Positions 36,239 through 44,745 of a stretch of 64,000 nt of DNA are shown here, piece by piece. Where the stretch lies: contig NZ_NJFZ01000010.1 of the NCBI RefSeq assembly GCF_002270355.1, forward strand, positions 62,007 through 126,006, read 5' to 3'. Both the position numbers and the translations under genes were made by a program. Origin of the DNA: Flectobacillus sp. BAB-3569. Its GTDB lineage: Bacteria > Bacteroidota > Bacteroidia > Cytophagales > Spirosomataceae. The stretch's first letter is position 1. Each line of letters starts with the position of its first letter. Below the pieces are notes generated by a model. That model ran no database searches. It was not told where the DNA came from and saw only the letters and a program-made list of their open reading frames with translations.

Positions 36239-37639
36239 AACTTTCCGTAACTGAGCTGGTAATATGCCTAATTGTTCGCGGTATTTGGCGACTGTTCTGC
36301 GAGCGGTTGGAAATCCTTTTTCTTTCAAAACATCCGTTATTTGTGAATCGCTTAGAGGAATTTTAGGGTTTTCGCTCGTGATAATTTCTCTAATTACCTG
36401 CTGAATAGATTTGTTTGAAACCCAATTACCATCTTCTTTCTGTGTAGCTTCTGAAAACAAATCTTTTAAATGTATTAATCCAAAAGGTGTTTGCGCATAT
36501 TTACCACTTGTAACCCTCGAAACTGTTGCAATATCCATATCTATAATTTGCGCAACATCTTTCAAAATCATGGGTTTGAGTAACTGAACATCTCCCGATT
36601 GAAAATATTCTTTTTGTAACCTAAGAATAGTTTTAATGACTTTCTGCATCGTTTTTTCTCGTTGCTCAATCGCCTGAATAAGCCACTCAGCTTGGGCAAC
36701 TTTTTGCTGAATAAAGGAGGAAGCGTTTTTAGAAAATTGCTGTTTTAGATTCTTCGCAACAGGCTCGTTGATTTTGATTTTTGGAAGCGAGCTAGAATTT
36801 AAGCTTGCCTCTAACTGATTCATTCCCTGAATAATAATATAGTCGGGTACGACGTACTCTTGTGAAGAAGTGGTTAGAAGTTTGGCATGAAGTGGGTGAA
36901 CATTGAGTGATAAAATGAGTTTCTGTATTTCTTGTAACTCATCCTCGCTCAGTGCCAGCTCTCGCATGATTTTGTCAAACTGCTTATTAGCAAATTCTTG
37001 AAAATATTGAGCAATGATAACTTTTGACTTTTCGGCAAGCGAAGAAAAATTGTTTTTAAGCTGGAAAAATAAATATGAGGCAGGGTTTTTGCTTGCTAAT
37101 CCTTGTGGCTCTAGTTGCTGAATAAGTAGAATGGCCTCTTTTACCTCAGATTCTTCTACGAAGGTATTGTGTGCAAAAGAGATGTCATCAGCTAAATCGT
37201 CGGATTCGTAAGGTAAAAAGCCATGTTCGTCTAATGAATGTATGATATATCGACAAATTTCTGCTTGTTTGTGAGAAATATTCAAATGGTGAATTTGCTC
37301 TAATACATCATCAAGTAAAGAGGTATCTTGTCGAAGTTGAAGAGTTTCGATTGAACTGCTTGAATTTATTTCTGTAAAGTTATAATTCGAACTACCTTCT
37401 TCATCTATTTCGTCCCAATCCTTAAAATTGGACTTTTCTGACAAAGAAGAAGCATTCAAAACATCATCATCAAATTCGTTGTTGGGACTTTCTTCTAATT
37501 CTAATAGGGGGTTTTCGGTAAGTGCTTCTTCTATTTTTGTATGAAGTTCGAGGGTAGAATGTTGAAGGAAATTAAGCCATTGGATTTGTTTAGACGATAT
37601 TTTAAGTTGTTGTTTGGTATTTTGTGTTAGGTTCAGCAT
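36233..37639 (-). CDS. rpoN: RNA polymerase sigma-54 factor
   Basis: The 468-residue protein has the three regions of sigma-54: an N-terminal activator-contact region with short Gln/Leu-rich helices (LKISSKQIQWLNFLQ, ALTENPLLELEE), an acidic linker, and the core-binding and DNA-binding domains. The RpoN box ARRTVAKYREQLGI lies about 15 residues from the C-terminus and contacts the -24 element. It needs an NtrC-type activator, and one is encoded at 26024-27430. Its stop codon lies within a heptad repeat array. Confidence 0.95.
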   Translation of the reverse strand: MLNLTQNTKQQLKISSKQIQWLNFLQHSTLELHTKIEEALTENPLLELEESPNNEFDDDVLNASSLSEKSNFKDWDEIDEEGSSNYNFTEINSSSSIETLQLRQDTSLLDDVLEQIHHLNISHKQAEICRYIIHSLDEHGFLPYESDDLADDISFAHNTFVEESEVKEAILLIQQLEPQGLASKNPASYLFFQLKNNFSSLAEKSKVIIAQYFQEFANKQFDKIMRELALSEDELQEIQKLILSLNVHPLHAKLLTTSSQEYVVPDYIIIQGMNQLEASLNSSSLPKIKINEPVAKNLKQQFSKNASSFIQQKVAQAEWLIQAIEQREKTMQKVIKTILRLQKEYFQSGDVQLLKPMILKDVAQIIDMDIATVSRVTSGKYAQTPFGLIHLKDLFSEATQKEDGNWVSNKSIQQVIREIITSENPKIPLSDSQITDVLKEKGFPTARRTVAKYREQLGILPAQLRKVL

Positions 37640-37878
37640 ATTTTCAAGTATAATGTATCAGTGTATATATGTTATGTCAAAGAAAGCACCGAATTTTAAA
37701 AAATTATAAAAAAAAAGTGAAATTCCGACGAATATCGGACATATAGGAATAAACCGTAAAAAAAGGCCAAGATATTGTTGAAAAATCTCTGAAAGCCTGT
37801 AAGTTTGTACCACAGCTAATTTGTTATTATAGAGAAATCTCTACATTCTGTAGAAAACTTACCACATTACTTTTATTC

Positions 37879-39279
37879 ATGTATAACTCTCTCCGAAACG
37901 TAGTCATATTATTTGCGGGAAGTATTGTGCTACTAGGTATGCTTTCGTTTTCGGCCTACCAAGAAGTACGTGAATCTCTCGAATACGCTAGGTCGGTAGA
38001 GTATATGCACATAATCCAGCATGAAGCAGAACGATTAGGTGCGACAGTCAAGGAGTTAGAAAATTGTCATAAAGGGTATGTTTATAAGCAAGAGGCTGAA
38101 TACTTAAACTTGATTTTTGCGAGTAAGGAGCAAATCATTCGATTGCTTACCACATTGCAACAAAGGGTAAAAGATAATGATAGCCAATTGGCTCGTTTGG
38201 AAGCATTCAAAAGGGGTTTTCGAAGACATATTGCCATATTGAATAGCAGTATTCGCTATACACGAGCCGAAAATAAAGTTGATGAGTTGGCCGTTTCGAA
38301 AAGCCAAATTCAAGCAAACCAAATGCTACGCGATTTGAGTAGCTTTCAAAATTATCAGAAGCAATTGTTGTCGGTTCGAGGTATGCAAAAAGACCAGACT
38401 GACAATCAGATGAGCCGTAAAATGTTCTTGTTTGCTTTGTTTACGGTACTTTTGCTATTGGTAAGTTTTGGGTTAATCTTTTCAGAACTACGCAAACGTA
38501 TTACTTTTCAGGATGAATTAGAACGTAAAATTGAAGAACTCAAACGTTCCAATTCAGAACTTGAACAGTTTGCTTATGTAGCATCGCATGATATGCAAGA
38601 GCCTTTAAGGAAAATTAGGGCTTTTAGTGATATGTTACTAATCAGACAAAGGGCTGTTTTGAACGAAGATGGTAAATCTACGCTTCAAAAAATTGCTAAA
38701 AGCTCTGAGCGACTACAAAATCTTATAAATGATTTGTTAGCATTTTCGAGATTGGTCAACAAAAATGCACAAAATGTAGAAACCGTATCCTTAGATACGT
38801 TGCTTTCTGAAGTGCTCAAAGATCTCTCAATGTTGACAATTGAGAAAAATGCAATTATTGAATATGATCACTTGCCAACTATCTCAGGAGTAAGTTTTCA
38901 GTTGCATCAGCTTTTTTTAAATCTGATTAGCAATGCTTTAAAGTTCAGTAAAAATGGAATTGCGCCTCACATTACTATTCGTTACAGACTATTGCTAGGA
39001 AGTAAAATATTTAATATTCAAGAAGTTAAACCATTTTTAACCTATCATGAAATAACCATCTCAGATAATGGGATTGGTTTTGAACAGGAGTACGCCGATA
39101 AAATCTTTATGATTTTTCAACGTTTACATGCTAAAAGTCAGTTTGAAGGTACTGGAATTGGCTTAGCGGTTTGTAAGCGAGTTGTGACTAATCATAATGG
39201 TTATATCAAAGCAGAGTCTGTTCCCAATCATGGTGCAACATTTACTATTTATTTGCCAAATAACCGCAACGAAGAATGA
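37879..39279 (+). CDS. CHASE3-type sensor histidine kinase
   Basis: The 466-residue membrane kinase has a first helix at about 7-27, a periplasmic region of about 150 residues with the helical CHASE3-like pattern (SVEYMHIIQHEAERL... KELENCHKGYVY), and a second helix at about 182-202. A coiled linker leads to a phytochrome-type HisKA (H box VASHDMQEPLRKI) and HATPase_c (LFLNLISNALKFS, GTGIGLAVCKRV). The stop codon overlaps the start of the next gene by 4 bases (ATGA), so kinase and receiver are translated together. Confidence 0.9.
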   Translation: MYNSLRNVVILFAGSIVLLGMLSFSAYQEVRESLEYARSVEYMHIIQHEAERLGATVKELENCHKGYVYKQEAEYLNLIFASKEQIIRLLTTLQQRVKDNDSQLARLEAFKRGFRRHIAILNSSIRYTRAENKVDELAVSKSQIQANQMLRDLSSFQNYQKQLLSVRGMQKDQTDNQMSRKMFLFALFTVLLLLVSFGLIFSELRKRITFQDELERKIEELKRSNSELEQFAYVASHDMQEPLRKIRAFSDMLLIRQRAVLNEDGKSTLQKIAKSSERLQNLINDLLAFSRLVNKNAQNVETVSLDTLLSEVLKDLSMLTIEKNAIIEYDHLPTISGVSFQLHQLFLNLISNALKFSKNGIAPHITIRYRLLLGSKIFNIQEVKPFLTYHEITISDNGIGFEQEYADKIFMIFQRLHAKSQFEGTGIGLAVCKRVVTNHNGYIKAESVPNHGATFTIYLPNNRNEE

Positions 39280-39710
39280 AACACTTACCAATCTTAATTG
39301 CCGATGATGACGAAGATGATAGATTTTTAATTAAGGCAGCATTTGAAGAATGCGGCTCTGATATTCCATTATTTTTTGTACAAGATGGACTAGAACTAAT
39401 GCAGTATTTGAATAACGAAAATGCTTATACAGACGCTAGTGTGTACAAGCAACCTTCGTTGATTCTGTTGGATTTGAATATGCCAAAGAAGGATGGAAGG
39501 GAAATTATTCAGGAAATGCGTGCTAATAGCAATTTTAAAGCAATTCCGATTGTAGTCTTGAGTACTTCAAATGCTCCTAGCGATATAAAAACTTGCTACG
39601 AATTAGGTGCCAATAGTTTTATTACAAAGCCATCTTCTTTTGAGGGGCTGCTCGAAATCATTAAAAATCTTCAACAATTTTGGTTTGTTACTGCTTCGTT
39701 GCCGCAATAA
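39276..39710 (+). CDS. Single-domain response regulator (Rcp1-like)
   Basis: The 144-residue protein is one receiver domain: acidic pocket DDDEDD, phospho-acceptor in LILLDLNMPKKDG (about D66), then the switch VLSTSNAPSD and lysine in FITKPSS. The insert before the aspartate resembles the Rcp1-type regulators that pair with phytochrome-like kinases. The 4-base overlap with the preceding kinase makes that its cognate partner. With no output domain it probably acts by protein contact or in a phosphorelay. Confidence 0.92.
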   Translation: MKHLPILIADDDEDDRFLIKAAFEECGSDIPLFFVQDGLELMQYLNNENAYTDASVYKQPSLILLDLNMPKKDGREIIQEMRANSNFKAIPIVVLSTSNAPSDIKTCYELGANSFITKPSSFEGLLEIIKNLQQFWFVTASLPQ

Positions 39711-39750
39711 AAAACAAAGGCCCTCAATACAATTGAGGGCCTTTGTTTTT
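39711..39750. terminator. Bidirectional terminator after the kinase/receiver pair
   Basis: An 18-bp perfect stem (39711-39728 / 39732-39749) with an ACA loop and A/T flanks. It begins right after the receiver stop codon and also faces the convergent YtxH gene. Confidence 0.9.
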
Positions 39751-39794
39751 GAAGGCTTTTGAGTAAGGATAAGACAATTTATCACTCTATAAAG

Positions 39795-39995
39795 TTATGC
39801 TTTGTTTGTTACCTCTTGCAATTTGGCTTTACCAGTCTTTAATGTAGAAAGCAAATCGTCTGTCAGATTGCCAGTGCCATCCTTAATTTTCTTACGTAAG
39901 TCTTTTCCTTTTTCAGGTGCTAAGAGCATACCAACCACTGCTCCAGCTGCTGCAGCTGCGAACAAGCTCAATGCGATTTTCGTGTTTTTTGTCAT
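39795..39995 (-). CDS. YtxH-domain small membrane protein
   Basis: The 66-residue protein has one N-terminal hydrophobic segment rich in alanine and glycine (IALSLFAAAAAGAVVGMLLAPEKG) followed by a basic helix (GKDLRKKIKDG). This is the YtxH (general-stress) pattern, in which APxxGxxxR follows the membrane span. Its role in Bacteroidota is unknown; a link to stress is family knowledge from Bacillus. It has a short run-in from the bidirectional terminator. Confidence 0.85.
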   Translation of the reverse strand: MTKNTKIALSLFAAAAAGAVVGMLLAPEKGKDLRKKIKDGTGNLTDDLLSTLKTGKAKLQEVTNKA

Positions 39996-40244
39996 GGTAC
40001 AAAGGATTTATAAGTTGGAGACGTTTTTGATTATATATTTTTAACGTACACAATATCATAAATGTTACCGAATAGAGCTTAAAATTGACTTAAAATTTGA
40101 GTAAGCGGTTAGATAAAGTGCTTGGCATGATTTTTTTGTATTACCTATATGCATACCAAAGCACTTTAGATTTCAGAAACAACTCTAGATTTTTTGATAT
40201 GTCAAGTTAAAACCTTTTTTATCCCTAATAATTACTGCTTTTGC

Positions 40245-40631
40245 ATGTTGACAACAACTGATGTTTTACAGTCAGAAAACTCAGGTAATTTAAAGCCCTA
40301 TGCCCTGATTGTGGATGATGAGGTAGATACTTGTTTGCTCATCAAACTTTTTTTACATAAAAAAGGAATAGAGGCCTTTCAGGCACATTCCTTAAGTGAA
40401 GGTATTTCTAAAATTATAGACCTTTCACCTAAATGGTTGTTTCTAGATAACAATTTACCTGATGGACACGGAATTGATAAAATACATGACATAAAAAAAA
40501 TTTCTCCTGAAACCCAGATTGTGATGATTACAGCTTTGGGGAAAATTAAGGATATGGCGTTTAGCTTGGGTGTAGACAAGTTTATAGAAAAACCATTATC
40601 ATTTGCTTCAATTGAGTTTGCGATCAATTAG
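40245..40631 (+). CDS. Single-domain response regulator
   Basis: The product of about 128 residues from the ATG at 40245 is a lone receiver: DDEVDT near the start, the phospho-acceptor in WLFLDNNLPDG, the switch VMITALG and lysine in FIEKPLS. I reject the ATG at 40194, whose extra 17 residues (containing FFIPNNYCFCM) have no family match. There is no adjacent kinase and no output domain, so it may belong to a distributed relay with the other kinases in this window. Confidence 0.85.
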   Translation: MLTTTDVLQSENSGNLKPYALIVDDEVDTCLLIKLFLHKKGIEAFQAHSLSEGISKIIDLSPKWLFLDNNLPDGHGIDKIHDIKKISPETQIVMITALGKIKDMAFSLGVDKFIEKPLSFASIEFAIN

Positions 40632-40648
40632 CTGATACATAAAAATTA

Positions 40649-40680
40649 AGGAGAGTCTAATTGTTAGACTCTCCTTTTTT
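40649..40680 (+). terminator. Intrinsic terminator of the lone receiver gene
   Basis: A 12-bp stem AGGAGAGTCTAA / TTAGACTCTCCT with loop TTG, followed by T residues, 18 bases after the stop codon. Confidence 0.9.
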
Positions 40681-40954
40681 ATTAAAGTAAGGATTATAAT
40701 TCAGATATTTATTCGACAAAATGATGCCAAATTGTTGTAGTTAGATTAAGTGTTTGGTTTTCAGTGTTTTGAGAGTGAGTGGAAAGTGTATAGCACACTT
40801 CATGTGAGAAAAATTCTACAAAATAGGGGAGAGAATTCTACACTTGGAATCTTAAAAAAAGTCAATATCTGTTTATACTAAAACTAAATCCTTTTGACAT
40901 AAAAGCTTAGTTGTTGAGCTAAAAATATCAACACTCAGGCAGTGATAGCGGTTT

Positions 40955-40970
40955 TGGGGCTATCTTTGCA
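40955..40970 (+). promoter_or_regulatory. Overlapping promoter signals for candidate ncRNA 3
   Basis: TATCTTTG (40961-40968) is a perfect -7 box. The same DNA, TGGGGCTATCTTTGCA, also fits the sigma-54 layout TGGnnC-N5-TTGCA with GG and GC 12 bases apart. Both readings predict transcription from about 40975-40982. Confidence 0.4.
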
Positions 40971-40974
40971 TCAT

Positions 40975-41263
40975 TGTTTCAAGAATCTTACTTTGCTCCG
41001 CCCTTCTGAAGTAAGAGTATATAGCCAATCTTTTTCCCTAGCATATTTGAGAACGAAATTTTACTAGCACAGAAATACGTTTTTCAAAATATTCATTTTC
41101 AATGTTGTTTCGCATGTATTTTCCGTGCGTATATAGATAACAATGCCTAGGCATTGATGCCCTTCTACCTGTGTCACACATTGTAATCTGAATGGACGGC
41201 TTCGCGATTGTGAAGCCGTTTCCACTAAAAAGCCCTTGAACGTAATGCTCAAGGGCTTTTTAA
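40975..41263 (+). ncRNA. Candidate structured non-coding RNA 3
   Basis: About 290 bases with a promoter at one end and an intrinsic terminator at the other. The helices are CTTACTT/AAGTAAG (40987-41015), the palindrome CAATGCCTAGGCATTG (41141-41156) and ACGGCTTC/GAAGCCGT (41196-41219). The only long frame here, on the minus strand (41064-41270), runs through the terminator and looks spurious. Conserved cores of tmRNA, RNase P or SRP RNA are not present. It may be a Bacteroidota-specific RNA or a 6S-type RNA; I cannot decide. Confidence 0.5.
41229..41263. terminator. Terminator of candidate ncRNA 3 (bidirectional)
   Basis: A 13-bp perfect stem AAAAAGCCCTTGA / TCAAGGGCTTTTT around a 9-base loop. 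It also lies just after the stop codon of the minus-strand Spy-like gene. Confidence 0.85.
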
Positions 41264-41296
41264 TATACAACGATTCAAAAATCGATAGCTTATTTG

Positions 41297-41797
41297 TTAT
41301 CTATTTTTAAAATGTTCACGCTTTCCTCCACGGTCGCCTTGCTCACGAGGATCACCTTCTCCACCTCTCAATCTTTTCATTAACATTTGATTGAAAAGTT
41401 GTTCTGTTTTGTATAACTCAGATACTTGACGAACATTTAGCACCTTTAAAAATTTGCTTTGATATTCTTTCTCTAAGTCAACTTCTTTTTGTCTCAGATT
41501 AAGAATTTCTTTCAAGTTGGCAGCAATCTTATCATCGCTGGTCGTTAAGCTGCGAGATTCAGCAGTAATTTGGCGAACATTTTTACGAATTTCACCTCTC
41601 TTGGTATCATAATCATTAAAAATTGGCCAGAAAGCTTTTGCTTGCTCTTCTGTCAAATTTAATCGGTTTGTAATAAGTCCAAGGCGAGCGGCTTTTATCT
41701 TTTCTTTACCACCGCGTTGTTGTGGATCGTCCTGTGCAGTTGCAGCAAAATTCACAGCAAAACCTAATAGTGTGATTAAAACAAATAACTTTTTCAT
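41297..41797 (-). CDS. Spy/CpxP-like periplasmic protein
   Basis: The 166-residue protein has a signal peptide (about 1-21, ending AATA) and a helical body with the LTxxQ-like motif LNLTEEQAKAFWP at about 46-58. RQKEVDLEKEYQSKFLKVL forms a second long helix, and the tail is rich in Arg, Gly and Glu (GGEGDPREQGDRGG). Spy/CpxP proteins bind unfolded proteins or repress envelope-stress kinases. It is the last gene of a minus-strand group after an ECF sigma gene and its likely anti-sigma factor, so it is probably part of that envelope-stress regulon. Confidence 0.75.
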   Translation of the reverse strand: MKKLFVLITLLGFAVNFAATAQDDPQQRGGKEKIKAARLGLITNRLNLTEEQAKAFWPIFNDYDTKRGEIRKNVRQITAESRSLTTSDDKIAANLKEILNLRQKEVDLEKEYQSKFLKVLNVRQVSELYKTEQLFNQMLMKRLRGGEGDPREQGDRGGKREHFKNR

Positions 41798-41854
41798 GTT
41801 TTTGGTAAGTTTTAAATAATCTATTTGTTGTTTAGATACAGAAAAACCAAAGAC

Positions 41855-42307
41855 TTAGATATCCTCGACAACATCTCGCGTGTCGATGCTTTGAATAATG
41901 TCTTGAGATGATAATTTTAATTCATCTAACACTTCAGAATCTTCGATGTTGTTAGAAGCACTAACTTCTGTTTCGTCGATATGCTCGATGTAATCGGCCT
42001 GATGAATATTTTGATGAACTAAATAGCCTTCGATGTCCTCTGTTTTTACACCAGAAAGAGATTCTTCACCTATTGAGTCTTGACGAGGCATTAAAGTAAA
42101 ATAACCCAATACCGCTACGAGTGTACAAGCAGCTAGGCTTGTCCAAGTGCGTCTTGCCGACCATGTTACCAAAGGAACCGTTTGGTTTTTGGCAGAAGTT
42201 CGTGCTTGAATTCGCATTGGCAAATCCTCAAAGTACCCATCAGGAACTTGAAATATCGTTTCCTTTGGGAGTTTATCAAGATCAAATTTATCGGATGAAT
42301 ATTCCAT
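41855..42307 (-). CDS. Single-pass membrane protein, probable anti-sigma factor
   Basis: From ATG at 42307 the product has 150 residues. The cytoplasmic N-terminus has FQVPDGYFEDLPMRIQ, a segment frequent in Bacteroidota proteins encoded after ECF sigma genes. One membrane helix (about 56-73, SLAACTLVAVLGYFTLM) is followed by an acidic outer region. The longer frame to 42382 starts in poorly conserved sequence. The position between the sigma factor and the Spy-like gene suggests an anti-sigma factor; no zinc-binding motif is present, so this stays an inference. Confidence 0.65.
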   Translation of the reverse strand: MEYSSDKFDLDKLPKETIFQVPDGYFEDLPMRIQARTSAKNQTVPLVTWSARRTWTSLAACTLVAVLGYFTLMPRQDSIGEESLSGVKTEDIEGYLVHQNIHQADYIEHIDETEVSASNNIEDSEVLDELKLSSQDIIQSIDTRDVVEDI

Positions 42308-42492
42308 GGTATAAAATTTAGTAAAGGATAAATATCGAGGCCTCAATATTGTTCTTACTATTTTGGTTCTTTGACAGGCCAAATTTTGTAAGGTTTAATA
42401 CAGGACAAAAAATGTTTGAAAATTAGTTAAAGAAAATATGGGATGGTTTACAACTTCCAATGAACTTCAAAAATTTCAAAGAATACTAGGCT

Positions 42493-43038
42493 CTAGTTGT
42501 CATGCTCCTCAAAATACAGTTCAATCTTCTTCACCGCCAAATGATAGGATGCTTTGAGTGCACCCACAGAAGTACCTGTAACCTCAGCGATGTCTTCATA
42601 TTTCATATCGTCGAAATATTTCATATTGAAAACCAAGCGTTGTTTGTCAGGAAGGGTAAGGAGGGCTTTCTGTAATTTAAGTTGAATTTGCTCTCCCGAT
42701 ATCAAATCGGCAGATTCAATCTTGTTAGAAAGTTCTTCGGTAATATCGTTGATAGGAAGAAAAAAGCGGCGTTTTTTCTTAGCGAGAAAGTTCAGGCATT
42801 CATTGGTGGCAATTCGATATAGCCAAGTGTAGAGTTGTGATTCGCCTTTGAAATTTTCAAGACCACGCCAAGCCTTAATGAAGGTTTCTTGGGTAAGGTC
42901 ATCGGCATCGTCATGGTCAATAACCATTTTTCGGATATGCCAATATACCTTTTGTTGGTATTTACGTACCAACAAATTGAAAGCATAATTTCGAGAATCT
43001 GGGTGGTTAAATTTTTCGATTAACTCGTGATCGTTCAT
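42493..43038 (-). CDS. ECF RNA polymerase sigma factor
   Basis: The 181-residue protein has sigma region 2 (DADDLTQETFIKAWRGLENF, about 42-61; YTWLYRIATNECLNFL) and region 4 (LPDKQRLVFNMKYFDDMKYEDIAEVTGTSVGALKASY, about 130-166), separated by a short linker. There are no regions 1 or 3, as usual for group 4 factors. It heads a unit with the membrane protein and Spy-like gene, a typical envelope-stress arrangement. Region 4 carries the helix-turn-helix for the -35 element. Confidence 0.92.
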   Translation of the reverse strand: MNDHELIEKFNHPDSRNYAFNLLVRKYQQKVYWHIRKMVIDHDDADDLTQETFIKAWRGLENFKGESQLYTWLYRIATNECLNFLAKKKRRFFLPINDITEELSNKIESADLISGEQIQLKLQKALLTLPDKQRLVFNMKYFDDMKYEDIAEVTGTSVGALKASYHLAVKKIELYFEEHDN

Positions 43039-43190
43039 ATAATTCTCTCATTGTTTAGAAAGTCGATAAGAAGAAGTCTATCAACTAACGAAAACGTAGG
43101 CAATTTCTTTCAAAAAGAAACTATCTTCATTGGGCTAACAACTAAGATAGTCTCTTTATGAAAGATAAAAAAGAGAATTATCTCAGAATA

Positions 43191-44150
43191 TTAAGCATTT
43201 TTGCGTTCGATAGCTTTAAGTGCTTTTTCGACGATGCTAGCAGCATTTAAGCCGTATTTTTCCATCAATTGTGCAGGAGTTCCAGACTCACCAAATGAAT
43301 CGTTTACACCTACGTACTCAAGAGGTACATAGTGATGTTGTACTAATACTTGCGCAATTGAATCGCCCAAACCACCATTTACTTGGTGTTCTTCAGCCGA
43401 TACAGCACAGCCCGTCTTTTTAACAGAGGCTAAGACAGCTTCAACATCCAAAGGTTTAATTGTGTGAATATTGATGATTTCAGCATTGATACCTTTTTCA
43501 GCTAAGATTTCACCCGCTTGGATAGCTTCCCAAACCAAGTGTCCTGTAGCAAAGATACTCACATCAGTACCTTCATTTACCATCCATGCCTTACCAATTT
43601 CGAATTTTTGGTCAGCAGGAGTAAATACTGGAACTACTGGACGACCAAAACGCAAGTAAACAGGACCTTCGTATTCAGCAACAGCGATAGTCGCAGCTTT
43701 TGTTTGGTTAAAGTCGCATGGGTTGATTACAGTCATACCTGGAAGCATTTTCATCAAACCGATATCTTCCAAGATTTGGTGAGTAGCACCATCTTCACCC
43801 AACGTCAAACCTGCGTGCGAACAAGCGATTTTAACGTTTTTGTTTGAATAGGCTACCGACTGGCGAATTTGGTCATATACACGACCAGTACCAAAGTTAG
43901 CAAAAGTTGTAGCGAAAGGGATTTTGCCACCGATTGTCAAACCAGCTGCAATACCCACCATGTTTGCCTCAGCGATACCTGTTTGGAAGAAGCGCTCAGG
44001 GTTTTCTTTAATAAAAGCGTCTAGTTTAAGAGAGCCAATTAAGTCAGCACAAAGTGCTACGACATTTGGGTTGGTTTGTCCCAACACCTGCATACCAGCT
44101 CCGAAACCTGAGCGAGTATCTTTTTTCTCTGTGAATGTGTATTTTTTCAT
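43191..44150 (-). CDS. Transketolase, C-terminal (Pyr and C-domain) subunit
   Basis: The 319-residue protein covers the pyrimidine-binding domain and C-terminal domain of a split transketolase: GFGAGMQVLGQTNPNVVALCADLIGSLKL at the start, PERFFQTGIAEANMVGIAAGL with the glutamate that activates TPP, and EEHQVNGGLGDSIAQVL near the end. Split transketolases usually sit next to their N-terminal subunit. Here that subunit is 1.67 kb away, separated by an ATPase and a TOPRIM-like gene on the same strand. Confidence 0.92.
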   Translation of the reverse strand: MKKYTFTEKKDTRSGFGAGMQVLGQTNPNVVALCADLIGSLKLDAFIKENPERFFQTGIAEANMVGIAAGLTIGGKIPFATTFANFGTGRVYDQIRQSVAYSNKNVKIACSHAGLTLGEDGATHQILEDIGLMKMLPGMTVINPCDFNQTKAATIAVAEYEGPVYLRFGRPVVPVFTPADQKFEIGKAWMVNEGTDVSIFATGHLVWEAIQAGEILAEKGINAEIINIHTIKPLDVEAVLASVKKTGCAVSAEEHQVNGGLGDSIAQVLVQHHYVPLEYVGVNDSFGESGTPAQLMEKYGLNAASIVEKALKAIERKNA

Positions 44151-44160
44151 CTTCCTATTT

Positions 44161-44745
44161 TTACTCGATTGCTTTTATCGAGGCACATTGCTTTAGTTTT
44201 GTTAAAAAATAATTTGCACTAGGGCAATTGGGATGGTTAGCTGCATTTTCAATGGAGAAACCTGAGTTAATCATTTTTTGAGCGAGCCTTTTCTTTTCAT
44301 TTCTCCCAACAAGTCCTCTGTTAAACTTTTCCAAATATTTATTTCGAATAGTTTCAAAAGGAATATCTTCGTTTTCAGGATATTCAAATGAATAATCGCC
44401 TTGAAAAATCTGATTCATTGCGGAATTATCTGATAGAAACCAAGACTCAATCTGCTTAACAGCTACGATAATAATTTGATTTTCAGATTCAGTAATCCTC
44501 AATCGAGTTTTAGTAATACATTGGTCTTGGTCAAGGTCTGTTAAAATAAAAATAACTGAGGCACCTTTTTTGAAAAGATTCTCCCTGTGACTTTTAATAT
44601 TGTGGGGTAATAGGTTGCCATTTCCTTGGACATTGATTACGCCAACAGAATGAAGTCCGAGTTGATTCAAAAGAGCCTTAAAATTATTAGATTCTAAAAT
44701 GAAAAGCTCAGTATAACCTTCACAAATAAAACCAATGTTTACCAT
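44161..44745 (-). CDS. TOPRIM-like (DUF4276/RloB-like) protein, second gene of cassette
   Basis: The 194-residue protein starts VNIGFICEGYTELF, with the EGxTE motif of DUF4276/RloB-type TOPRIM-like proteins; the glutamates would be the first metal ligands. The second motif is FILTDLDQDQC (DxD). EKKRLAQKMI follows in a basic C-terminal part. Such domains are nucleases or nucleotide-binding modules in OLD-, AbiL- and PARIS-like systems. It overlaps the ATPase gene by 7 bases, so the two are translated together, and it ends 10 bases before the transketolase C-subunit start. Family assignment is by motif only. Confidence 0.72.
   Translation of the reverse strand: MVNIGFICEGYTELFILESNNFKALLNQLGLHSVGVINVQGNGNLLPHNIKSHRENLFKKGASVIFILTDLDQDQCITKTRLRITESENQIIIVAVKQIESWFLSDNSAMNQIFQGDYSFEYPENEDIPFETIRNKYLEKFNRGLVGRNEKKRLAQKMINSGFSIENAANHPNCPSANYFLTKLKQCASIKAIE

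Noticed and set aside
41064-41270. A 68-codon minus-strand frame over candidate RNA 3
   Set aside because: It covers the terminator and several helices and has no domain; the non-coding reading is better supported.
42308-42382. Longer start for the anti-sigma-like protein
   Set aside because: The extra N-terminus has no match to the usual pattern, which begins close to KFDLDKLPKETIFQVPDGYFE.
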